A DNA stretch of 5,883 nt. Origin: Bacteroidota bacterium. Its GTDB lineage: Bacteria; Bacteroidota; Bacteroidia; Bacteroidales; Cfx3-03. The stretch covers positions 1 through 5,883 of the forward strand of contig JAUZOX010000188.1 in assembly GCA_030706265.1 (NCBI GenBank). Direction: 5' to 3'. Made by a program: the position numbers and the translations under genes. Below the pieces are notes generated by a model that saw nothing but the letters and a program-made list of their open reading frames with translations, made no database searches and was not told the origin of the DNA. This document shows positions 1 through 5,859 of the stretch, in pieces; the stretch's first letter is position 1; each line of letters starts with the position of its first letter.

Positions 1-1045
1 CCACAAAATACCTGATGTCGATGTTGTCGCCCGGTTTTGCCTTCAGGTCTTCTGCCAGCCACCGGTTAATCACAATTTCATCTTTGGTGAGTTGATTATC
101 CGGAAGGGTGGAAATAAAGGAATAGGGTGTCGTATCAGTTTTGGAGATAAAACTGTTTACAAAATAGGTGAGGATATGTCGTTGTTTTGACGGTATCTTT
201 TCAATGGCCTGAGTGGCAGCAGGTTCAATAAACACCCTTTCCGAGTTAATCTGAATCTGCTTATGCGAAGTCAATGATTTGATGCTCAGGTTTATGTCTG
301 CCAAAGTCCAGTTCCGTTGGATGGCTGCCTCCACATTCTCCTTGCTTAATGACTTATTTCCCGTTAACAGTAAAACATTGGCCCTGTCGTTCAGCCCCAT
401 CAACCTATTGAGCATATCAATGGAAACGAATACATTGAAAGGGGCTGTTTGGGAAATACGCAGGTTGAAACGTCCCATCTTGTCATTTCCGGCTACTGCT
501 TTCACTTTTAGCCTCACCGGAACCGTGTTGTTCTGGTCCGAAACGAAAGGGGTATTGAGTGGAATCAGGCTGGCTTTTTTGATCCTGATCAATATCTCAT
601 CACCGGTATTCAGATTTAAGCGCGAAGCAATATTCCGGCTAACGACTACTTCGTCATCTGAAAGATGCCCGAATCCGGTATTGACATGTAGTGCCTTGTC
701 GATGTTTTCATTCACGCCGACTACCTGGACTCTGTTAATTCGTTTTTGGCCACCGTCGGTAATGGCAATTCCTTCCAGCAGCAATACCGGAGCAGCCGGT
801 ATCTTAAGGTCCTTTCCGATGCCTGTTGCCAGGCTGCCCGTGAAGAAACGGTCTCCGGCCTGCACCGTATGCGTCACCGCACCCAGCCGTAAGTCTACGC
901 CCTTGTTCAGGTTATGCTTTACCGAATCCCCCACCATCAGTGCTCCGGTAATGACGGCAGTACTGATGGCCACACCCAGGGCGAGCGCCAGGTTTCGTTT
1001 CCAATAGTAAAAGAGGTTCTTTCCGATCAGACTAAGGTACGTCAT
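1..1045 (-). CDS. ABC transporter permease, FtsX/MacB-type, N-terminal part (runs off left edge)
   Basis: This is the membrane subunit of an ABC exporter of the LolCDE/MacB/FtsX class, working with the ATPase encoded just upstream. The visible 348 codons start at the ATG at 1045 and stay open to the window edge. Residues 1-12 (MTYLSLIGKNLF) form an amphipathic start, followed by a YYWKRN stretch and one long hydrophobic segment at about 19-38, which is the first transmembrane helix. From about residue 40 the chain is soluble, mixed beta/alpha, with Gly- and Val-rich strands, for example VQVVGVNEN (107-115) and DEVVVSRNIASRLNLNTGDEI (131-151). This fits the large extracytoplasmic MacB_PCD domain between TM1 and TM2. 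The remaining FtsX helices would lie beyond position 1. Its start overlaps the ATPase stop as ATGA (1042-1045), so the two are very likely translationally coupled. The substrate is unknown; lipoprotein, antibiotic or peptide export are all possible. Confidence 0.9.
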   Translation of the reverse strand, partial: MTYLSLIGKNLFYYWKRNLALALGVAISTAVITGALMVGDSVKHNLNKGVDLRLGAVTHTVQAGDRFFTGSLATGIGKDLKIPAAPVLLLEGIAITDGGQKRINRVQVVGVNENIDKALHVNTGFGHLSDDEVVVSRNIASRLNLNTGDEILIRIKKASLIPLNTPFVSDQNNTVPVRLKVKAVAGNDKMGRFNLRISQTAPFNVFVSIDMLNRLMGLNDRANVLLLTGNKSLSKENVEAAIQRNWTLADINLSIKSLTSHKQIQINSERVFIEPAATQAIEKIPSKQRHILTYFVNSFISKTDTTPYSFISTLPDNQLTKDEIVINRWLAEDLKAKPGDNIDIRYFV

Positions 1046-1998
1046 GCTTTTAAATCCTTTATTCTGAGTTTACCGTTTTTCAGTTCATACACGGTATCCA
1101 TCCTGGTTGCCAATGCCACGGAATGGGTCACGACAACCAGCGTGACGCCATCTGTCTTATTGATTTCGAGCAGCAACAGGGCCAGTTTGCTGACGTTATC
1201 TTCGTCAAGCGCTCCCGTGGGTTCATCGGCCAGGAGTAAGGCAGGCTTGTTGATCAAAGCTCTTACCACGGCTGCCCGTTGGCTTTCGCCTCCCGAAACG
1301 TGGCCGGGCATTTGATCGCGTTGTTCCCAAATCCCCACCCGTATCATGAGTTCCCTGGCACGTTCCAGTCGCTCGGCCCTGATCCGTTTATCCCTGATGG
1401 TTAGTGTCGGAATCAGAATGTTTTCAAACAGGGTGCATTGGGGCAAAAGATGGTGCATCTGGAAGACGAATCCGATTTTCTCATTGCGAAAAGTATCCAG
1501 TTCCTGGGTGGAAAAGTTGACCAGGTTATCTTCGGGAGCAAACAGAGATTCCGCATCGGGTTGAGCAACCTTTTGAGAGGAATGGGCGGAATCTGCATCA
1601 TGTTTGGTGACTGAGCGGAGTTCAGACTTTACATCGGCAGGGAATATGCTTTTAGATACAGCGTGATTCTGATCCGGATCTCTTTTAGACGCCGCAATCT
1701 GGTCGGTTGAAATAATTCCGGGCTGGGGTTGATTTGAAGGGTTTAAGGCATGGGTATCGATATTGTTCTTTCCGGAATAAACAGTGTCATTCCGGAAATA
1801 CACCTCCCCCGAATCCGGTCGGTCTAATGTTCCCATGATATTGAGCAAGGTTGTCTTTCCTGAACCTGAAGGTCCCAGAATTGCGATGCTTTCACCTTCT
1901 TTGATTTCCAGTGATAATCCATCCAGTACTTTCCGGAGGTTCCCTTCAGACTCTGAACCGTAATGTTTAGAAATATTGTTGAGCTTAAAAAACATCAT
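1042..1998 (-). CDS. ABC transporter ATP-binding protein, LolD/MacB-like, with large internal insert
   Basis: This is the cytoplasmic ATPase that powers the FtsX-like permease encoded directly downstream. All nucleotide-binding motifs are intact: Walker A GPSGSGKTT (residues 42-50), Q-loop Gln180 in IGFVFQMHHLLP, a VSGGE signature (234-238), Walker B ALLLADE (253-259), D-loop GALD (262-265) and switch His292 in VVVTHS. The FVFQMHHLLPQCTLFENILIP stretch and the LADEPTGALD form are typical of the LolD/MacB exporter group. At 318 residues it is much longer than the usual 220-250. The excess is one polar, Asn/Gln/Ser/Asp-rich block at about residues 76-160, between the GEVYF strand and the STQELDTFRNEKIGF helix. 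The reading frame is open throughout and all motifs follow it, so this is not a frameshift artefact. Two adjacent ATGs (1998, 1995) could start it; neither has a Shine-Dalgarno sequence, as is common in Bacteroidota. Confidence 0.95.
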   Translation of the reverse strand: MMFFKLNNISKHYGSESEGNLRKVLDGLSLEIKEGESIAILGPSGSGKTTLLNIMGTLDRPDSGEVYFRNDTVYSGKNNIDTHALNPSNQPQPGIISTDQIAASKRDPDQNHAVSKSIFPADVKSELRSVTKHDADSAHSSQKVAQPDAESLFAPEDNLVNFSTQELDTFRNEKIGFVFQMHHLLPQCTLFENILIPTLTIRDKRIRAERLERARELMIRVGIWEQRDQMPGHVSGGESQRAAVVRALINKPALLLADEPTGALDEDNVSKLALLLLEINKTDGVTLVVVTHSVALATRMDTVYELKNGKLRIKDLKA

Positions 1999-2109
1999 CT
2001 ATTGGTTTATAATGATTTACTAAGGTACAAATAATATCAATACCTTTGATTTATTTACGATTTTTGTTGAGTTAAAACTTATGGCAGCAATAAACAAAAT
2101 GATTTTTTG

Positions 2110-2136
2110 GTCTAAAATAAAATTTTGCGGTTAGAC
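2110..2136. repeat. Short inverted repeat with overlapping CTAAAAT direct repeat
   Basis: GTCTAA (2110-2115) and TTAGAC (2131-2136) are perfect 6-bp inverted arms around a 15-base AT-rich loop. CTAAAAT also occurs twice as a direct repeat (2112-2118 and 2136-2142), once at each arm. No T-run follows on either strand, so a terminator is unlikely. It could be an operator, but an AT-rich 6-bp match can arise by chance. Confidence 0.25.
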
Positions 2137-2416
2137 TAAAATGAAATCAGATAGTTTAATGAAAGTTTCCCATAGGCATTTAAACAGCTGTCATATTGCT
2201 TTATATGATTATTTTACAGTTGTGTTGTCGTTTACCGATCCTTTAAAAAGCGACAGGAGGGCAGTCATCTCGTTGTGATTTGGTGTGAATCTCAAGGGCT
2301 TGATGACATTCCAACCAATCAAATTATCATGACTTCGTGCCGGATGTCGTCACTGAGCTACGTTTTTCGGAAAAAAAAAGAAAGCTGAAACATAAAAAAG
2401 TAATAAATTCTGGGCT

Positions 2417-2442
2417 TTTGAAGCGTAATGTCAATAACTTTG
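2417..2442 (+). promoter_or_regulatory. Possible Bacteroidota-type promoter for the glycoside hydrolase operon
   Basis: TAACTTTG at 2435-2442 matches the Bacteroidota -7 consensus TAnnTTTG exactly. A TTTG lies upstream at 2417-2420, but the gap is 14 bases rather than the usual 19-21, so the -33 box is not properly supported. Transcription from here would leave a leader of about 100 bases before the start at 2551. Confidence 0.3.
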
Positions 2443-2550
2443 AACCATTATATTCGTTGGATCGCACTATATTGAACGGAACTAATGTCATCTCGTTCCA
2501 AAAACAGGATGATTATAATTTTTAAATATCTGCATATATATCGAATGACA

Positions 2551-3864
2551 ATGAAAAGCAAAATTGGAGTTCTGTCGATAGCCCTGCTGATTTTAAACTC
2601 ATCAGTGGTTTGGGGACAGGAAAAAGTAACCGTCAAAGTGTTTCCTGACATCAAACGGCAGATAATTCAATCCATTGGCGGAGATTATTGCATGGCTCGT
2701 TATTCCAACAATGCCTGGGATGCCATTGGAGGCCAAACCCTTAAAGAGTTTCGGCCCGGTTGTGTCCGTGTTGCCTTGCCTATGCAATTTAAAAAGGAAC
2801 CCTATGGAAATTTTAAGGGGGATTTGATCACAAAGCAACCATTGGTGATCACTTTGTTTGAAACGATGAGAAGGATGAAGAATGAATTTGGGGTTAAGCA
2901 ATTCATCGTTTCTGTTTGGGATGTTCCGGATGAACTGGTTCAGGATCCGGCCAGAAGTGCGCAAAGAGAGATTAAACCCCAGGCGTATGATGAGATGTTG
3001 GATATGCTGGTAGCTTTTCTGGTAAAGGCAAAAAGGGATTACGGTGTAGAAGCGGATTACTTTTCATTCAACGAATCGGATGGGGGGTACCAGGTTCGGT
3101 TTTCGCCTCAAGCCACCATTGCCTTTATTAAAAAAGCGATGGAAAGGTTTAAAGCAGCAGGGTTGAAAACAAAGTTCCTGCTGGCCGATACGGCGCAAAC
3201 CAAGGGCACCGTCGAGTTCGCAACGATGATAATGGCTGATTCGACCATTTGGAAAGATCTCGGGCCATTGTGCTTTCACAGCTGGTGGTCTGAAAGGGTG
3301 CCCGATGTCGAATTTGAACGCATAGCCGCTTTTGCCAAAGCCTGGAATAAGCCGGTATGGTGCGATGAACTGGGATTCGATGCCATGGCTTATAAAGTAA
3401 AGGGGATGTTTCAGAGCTGGGACTATGCATTAAGGCTGGCAAGAGTCGCCAACCGTACCCTTAAATATGCACAGGCGGAAGCAACCATGTATTGGACGTG
3501 GCAAAACGATTACAGCATCATGTCGACCGATCTCAAAACGATGTACCCCTCGTATTATGTCACACGCCATTTGACCGATTTCATGAACACCGGAACCCAG
3601 ATTGTTCATTCTGTCAGTTCGGATCCTGAAGTATTGGTAATTAGCGGTATACACGATACCGGCACACAGGTGATGCAGCTCATCAACATGAAAAAGATTC
3701 CCGTCACGGTTGACATTCAGGGTTACGGTAGTCAAATCATTGACATGGTTACGACAACAGAGGTCAATAATTGGCAGGTCCAGAAAAACGTGACCAAATC
3801 AAAAAAAGGACATGTCCTCATTCAATTAAAAGCAGAATCAGTAAACACTTTAATCTTAAATTAA
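2551..3864 (+). CDS. Secreted clan GH-A glycoside hydrolase, GH30-like
   Basis: This 437-residue exported enzyme probably hydrolyses a glycan with retention of configuration. A signal peptide covers residues 1-22 (MKSK, a hydrophobic core, then VVWG before Gln23), with no lipobox Cys, so signal peptidase I is expected. The mature part starts with a strand and IIQSIGG (38-44), recalling the GFGG entry motif of GH30-type barrels. Candidate catalytic residues for a clan GH-A TIM barrel are the acid/base Glu175 in YFSFNESDGG (Asn-Glu after strand 4) and the nucleophile Glu273 in VWCDELGFD (strand 7). HSWW (243-246) and YWTWQND (314-320) fit substrate-site aromatics. Residues about 345-437 look like the beta-sandwich that follows GH30 barrels. 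I chose the ATG at 2551 because it starts the signal peptide cleanly; in-frame ATGs at 2545 and 2485 are alternatives, the latter adding 22 residues in front of the signal. Family and substrate are uncertain; GH39- or GH79-like is possible. Confidence 0.85.
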   Translation: MKSKIGVLSIALLILNSSVVWGQEKVTVKVFPDIKRQIIQSIGGDYCMARYSNNAWDAIGGQTLKEFRPGCVRVALPMQFKKEPYGNFKGDLITKQPLVITLFETMRRMKNEFGVKQFIVSVWDVPDELVQDPARSAQREIKPQAYDEMLDMLVAFLVKAKRDYGVEADYFSFNESDGGYQVRFSPQATIAFIKKAMERFKAAGLKTKFLLADTAQTKGTVEFATMIMADSTIWKDLGPLCFHSWWSERVPDVEFERIAAFAKAWNKPVWCDELGFDAMAYKVKGMFQSWDYALRLARVANRTLKYAQAEATMYWTWQNDYSIMSTDLKTMYPSYYVTRHLTDFMNTGTQIVHSVSSDPEVLVISGIHDTGTQVMQLINMKKIPVTVDIQGYGSQIIDMVTTTEVNNWQVQKNVTKSKKGHVLIQLKAESVNTLILN

Positions 3865-3875
3865 TCCATCAGCTC

Positions 3876-4595
3876 ATGCGCATCAACTATCGATTACTTT
3901 GCATTACGACCATTTTTTCGGCATTCGTCTGTTTCAGTTTGAATTCATTTGCTCAAAAACCGGTTATAAAGAACAACCATAAGGAAAAATATGAAACCTT
4001 TTCCGGTTTTAAGAGCATGGACGTTGGATCGGTTAACAAAGCCGGATCTGCAACCGGCAATAACGGCACTATTGAAATCACGGCATCGGGTGCCGATATC
4101 TGGGGAGCAAAAGATGCGTTCCATTTCTGCTACAAAACCATCAAGGGTGATTTTGACATCAGTGCCCAGGTCTCAAGTGTGACGGAAACCAACCTATATA
4201 CCAAAGCGGGGTTCATGGCTCGTGCAGACCTGGACGAAAACAGCCAGCACCTGTTTTATCTGGTCTTTCCCACTACCGTTGCCCGTCACAACAACAATGG
4301 CGGTTGCGAATTTCAATACCGCCTGGAAAAGGGAGGTCAGATGAAGGCCATTTATCCGGATCCGGCTACTGCAGGCCACCAGTTTGATGTTGCGTTTCCC
4401 AATACCTGGATCAGGCTGAAGCGGCAGGGTGACGTCTTTGAATCCTTTATGAGCAGCGATGGCAGGGACTGGAAGCTGTATTCATCTTTTACCGTCAAAC
4501 TGCCTGCAGAATTGATGGTGGGTCTGGCCCTTACTTCACATGATAAAAATGGTGTTGCTACTGCCAAATTTGCTTCGGTGAAAATTAAAAAATAG
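3876..4595 (+). CDS. Secreted DUF1349 / concanavalin A-like domain protein
   Basis: This 239-residue exported protein begins only 11 bases after the glycoside hydrolase stop, so the two are almost certainly co-transcribed. A signal peptide spans residues 1-26, ending SLNSFA before Gln27. The rest is one beta-rich domain of the DUF1349/LamG-like, ConA-fold type. It includes GSATGNNGTIEITASGADIW (57-76), the strand pair GDFDISAQVSS (91-101), LYTKAGFMARAD (107-118), TWIRLKRQGDVFESFMSSDG (177-196) and ELMVGLALTSHD (212-223). In this family such strands form a jelly-roll found in sugar-binding modules and some glycosidases. I see no catalytic signature I can trust, so binding or scaffolding of the glycan cleaved by its neighbour is the likelier role. 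The frame stays open upstream to 3771, but those codons overlap the hydrolase gene and lack export features, so I start at 3876. Confidence 0.85.
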   Translation: MRINYRLLCITTIFSAFVCFSLNSFAQKPVIKNNHKEKYETFSGFKSMDVGSVNKAGSATGNNGTIEITASGADIWGAKDAFHFCYKTIKGDFDISAQVSSVTETNLYTKAGFMARADLDENSQHLFYLVFPTTVARHNNNGGCEFQYRLEKGGQMKAIYPDPATAGHQFDVAFPNTWIRLKRQGDVFESFMSSDGRDWKLYSSFTVKLPAELMVGLALTSHDKNGVATAKFASVKIKK

Positions 4596-4606
4596 GGTAT
4601 TCCATT

Positions 4607-4628
4607 GTTTCATCCGAAAATAATTTGA
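4607..4628 (+). repeat. GTTTCATCC repeat, copy A
   Basis: This is the first copy of a short repeat, beginning 12 bases after the ConA-like gene stop. It reads GTTTCATCC, AAAATAA and TTGA, each separated by one variable base. It matches copy B (4695-4716) at 20 of 22 positions in the same orientation. Confidence 0.7.
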
Positions 4629-4680
4629 TTAAATAGGTCGAATGGAACTCGCACATCAAATTTTCATCGTTGTTTGTGAT

Positions 4681-4717
4681 TTCCAAACATGCTCGTTTCA
4701 TCCTAAAATAAGTTGAC
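4681..4717 (+). repeat. GTTTCATCC repeat, copy B, left arm of inverted pair
   Basis: The core GTTTCATCC is at 4695-4703, continuing through AAAATAA to GTTGAC at 4712-4717. Bases 4681-4710 pair in inverted orientation with 5313-5342 at 24 of 30 positions. The sub-stretch CTCGTTTCATC (4692-4702) is also perfectly inverted at 5236-5246. A further partial copy follows: TCCT, seven bases, GTTGAC occurs at 4701-4717 and again at 4731-4747. Confidence 0.65.
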
Positions 4718-4872
4718 CGTTTTTTTGTTATCCTGCACCGGGTTGACACGCTGTTTTATTTTGAGCCAACCTTTTTCAGTTAAAGGCACTTAAAAGACAG
4801 TAAAATGGGGGTATAGGGGTAATCCAAATTCGTTTTAATGGTAGCACTGACAACTTCTTAAGGATAAGGCAA

Positions 4873-5160
4873 TCAGGCCATACTGTTGTGATATTCACTT
4901 AACAGGTTTCTTAATATTCCCCGAACCCGATCGGCTTTTATATAATCTTGCGTATTGCATTGTACTTTATCCATCAAAAAGGTGATAAAGAACATGTTTA
5001 GGCGCGAAATAAACAAATGGATTTCACTATGGGTTGCCCCATCGGTCTTCAACTCCTCGATCCTTTTTTTGATTTCGGATTCAAACTTTTCGGTAGAGTC
5101 CAGTTCCATTACCTTACGTCCAAATTCAGGAATCTTATTGAATTGATAATCCATTGACAT
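4873..5160 (-). CDS. Small helical protein of unknown function
   Basis: I do not recognise this 95-residue protein. It has no signal peptide, transmembrane segment or metal-binding motif, so it is probably cytoplasmic. Its composition looks like a real soluble protein. A charged helix covers about residues 22-38 (STEKFESEIKKRIEELK), a more hydrophobic one about 43-65 (HSEIHLFISRLNMFFITFLMD), and a third about 70-90 (DYIKADRVRGILRNLLSEY), suggesting a small helical bundle. Start codons at 5160 and 5154 are both possible; neither has a Shine-Dalgarno sequence. TAATCTTG on the minus strand (5169 down to 5162), one base off the TAnnTTTG consensus, lies directly upstream but would leave almost no leader. 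The gene converges on the glycoside hydrolase operon and is flanked by oppositely oriented GTTTCATCC repeats, so it may be cargo of a mobile or decayed element. Confidence 0.6.
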   Translation of the reverse strand: MSMDYQFNKIPEFGRKVMELDSTEKFESEIKKRIEELKTDGATHSEIHLFISRLNMFFITFLMDKVQCNTQDYIKADRVRGILRNLLSEYHNSMA

Positions 5161-5235
5161 GCAAGATTAGTTTTATGTGATAAACGTTTGCTGCTTCTCA
5201 TCCCTTTGTCCACACCTGGAAATTGTACCTGATGA

Positions 5236-5246
5236 GATGAAACGAG
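5236..5246 (-). repeat. GTTTCATCC repeat, partial copy C
   Basis: GATGAAACGAG here is the exact reverse complement of 4692-4702 in copy B. The match stops at 11 bases on both sides, so on its own it could be chance. Its orientation fits copy D nearby. Confidence 0.4.
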
Positions 5247-5290
5247 GGGCTAAAGATCAAACGCTTTTTTGCAAATTGCAAGAAAACCCC

Positions 5291-5306
5291 GACTTATTGT
5301 ATGAAC
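5291..5306 (-). repeat. GTTTCATCC repeat, weak copy E
   Basis: Read on the minus strand, 5306-5292 gives GTTCATACAATAAGT. It resembles the GTTTCATCC, AAAATAAG, TTGA repeat only if gaps are allowed. It lies just inside copy D in the same orientation. Confidence 0.25.
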
Positions 5307-5319
5307 CCCCCCTTTTTTT
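5306..5319. repeat. C7T7 homopolymer tract
   Basis: Seven C (5306-5312) are followed directly by seven T (5313-5319). It lies about 150 bases upstream of the small gene's start and abuts repeat copy D. Such tracts can slip during replication, but no regulatory role is shown here. Confidence 0.5.
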
Positions 5320-5342
5320 GGATGAAACCACCATTTTTGAAA
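5313..5342 (-). repeat. GTTTCATCC repeat, copy D, right arm of inverted pair
   Basis: On the minus strand the core GTTTCATCC reads 5328-5320 and runs into an A-tract. Over 30 bases it matches copy B (4681-4710) at 24 positions, ungapped, in inverted orientation. With copy B it brackets a 662-base segment holding the 95-residue gene. GTTGAC occurs just outside at 5343-5348. Confidence 0.6.
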
Positions 5343-5385
5343 GTTGACTGCTTTAAAAAAGTGAAATCGACTCCATTTTTTGAAG
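5331..5385 (+). repeat. Short near-tandem direct repeat
   Basis: CCATTTTTGAAAG (5331-5343) recurs as CCATTTTTTGAAG (5373-5385), 42 bases apart, with related GTTGACT and ATCGACT stretches in between. It may be a degraded duplication at the outer edge of the repeat cluster. Confidence 0.3.
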
Positions 5386-5754
5386 CATTAGAATGGTCGG
5401 TGACGTTAAAAAGAGATTTCTACTATCCGATGTAAAAGAGCTTCCGTGGCATGATCGTTTTTATGTGCGTTTTGGTGTGTTCGTCATGTTGACATGCAGA
5501 TGCTTTGTTGTTGTCGAGGCTGTCTTTAGGTTTTATTAAGTTTCTGTGAATCAACTGTATGAATTACTACACCGGTAAGGATTCTGATTGATAGATGGTG
5601 TTCGGGGGATTAAGGCATTTTCGATATCTAAGAACTTGAATGTGATTTTACTTTAAAACCGTCACCATGAAAGAGATCGTACCAACTGTCACGCATTACA
5701 AAATAAAAGAGCGGTGTATGCGTAGAGAGGGAAGATAAAATGGAAAATTAGAAA

Positions 5755-5776
5755 TTATGATATTCTATTATCATAA
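5755..5776. promoter_or_regulatory. Inverted repeat, possible operator upstream of the right-edge gene
   Basis: TTATGATA (5755-5762) and TATCATAA (5769-5776) are perfect 8-bp inverted arms around a 6-base spacer. A third half-site, ATCATAA, lies at 5801-5807. The cluster sits 50-105 bases upstream of the start at 5860, where a dimeric repressor or activator could bind. No U-run fit for a terminator follows on the plus strand. The AT-rich context raises the chance of coincidence. Confidence 0.35.
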
Positions 5777-5859
5777 AAAATGACATATATTTACATAAAA
5801 ATCATAATTATACACGTTTAAATCATCGCATTAGTCACCTCTTAAATAAATGAAGAACA

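Larger units (their letters stand above)
1999..2550. other. Divergent intergenic spacer between the ABC operon and the glycoside hydrolase operon
   Basis: This AT-rich stretch lies between the minus-strand ATPase start and the plus-strand glycoside hydrolase start, so it must carry promoters for both operons. I find no convincing gene. A 39-codon frame (2159-2278) and a 62-codon frame (2337-2525) have no recognisable protein features. The elements worth noting are a TAnnTTTG match at 2435-2442 and a GTCTAA/TTAGAC inverted repeat at 2110-2136. On the minus strand, TATTATTTG (2036 down to 2028) is a -7-like element for the ATPase with one extra spacer base and no matching -33 TTTG, so it is weak. 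Confidence 0.6.
5161..5859. other. Long gene-free region before the right-edge gene
   Basis: I see no convincing coding region in these roughly 700 bases on either strand. The left third holds the oppositely oriented GTTTCATCC repeats and a C7T7 tract. The right end is very AT-rich with an inverted repeat upstream of the gene starting at 5860. A 23-codon frame at 5668 (MKEIVPTVTHYKIKE...) could be the stub of a lost gene, but it is too short to assign. The middle (about 5390-5660) shows nothing I can name. Confidence 0.55.

Noticed and set aside
279..1007. 242-codon open frame on the plus strand
   Set aside because: It lies opposite the FtsX-like permease, whose minus-strand frame is open throughout and shows clear family character; the plus-strand translation is Ser/Pro/Arg-rich antisense shadow.
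2159..2278. 39-codon plus-strand frame in the divergent spacer
   Set aside because: No domain, signal peptide or ribosome-binding context, and a frame this short is expected by chance.
2337..2525. 62-codon plus-strand frame in the divergent spacer
   Set aside because: Lys/Asn-rich translation of AT-rich DNA without protein character; it overlaps the likely promoter and leader of the glycoside hydrolase operon.
2485..2550. Upstream in-frame extension of the glycoside hydrolase
   Set aside because: The extra 22 residues would precede a well-formed signal peptide; starting at 2551 (or 2545) gives a normal exported protein.
4596..4660. Terminator after the ConA-like gene
   Set aside because: Only a 4-bp ATTT/AAAT hairpin is visible, with no following T-run; too weak to call.
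4805..4822. G-rich stretch GGGGGTATAGGGGTAA as a G-quadruplex
   Set aside because: Only two G-runs are present, fewer than the four needed for an intramolecular quadruplex.
5269..5281. Near-palindrome TTGCAAATTGCAA as a hairpin or terminator
   Set aside because: The usable stem is only about 4 bp with a small loop and no T-run after it on either strand in the right place.
4596..5859. CRISPR array, tRNA, rRNA or riboswitch
   Set aside because: The repeats are few, irregularly spaced and in both orientations, unlike CRISPR; no cloverleaf or known riboswitch core could be seen by eye.
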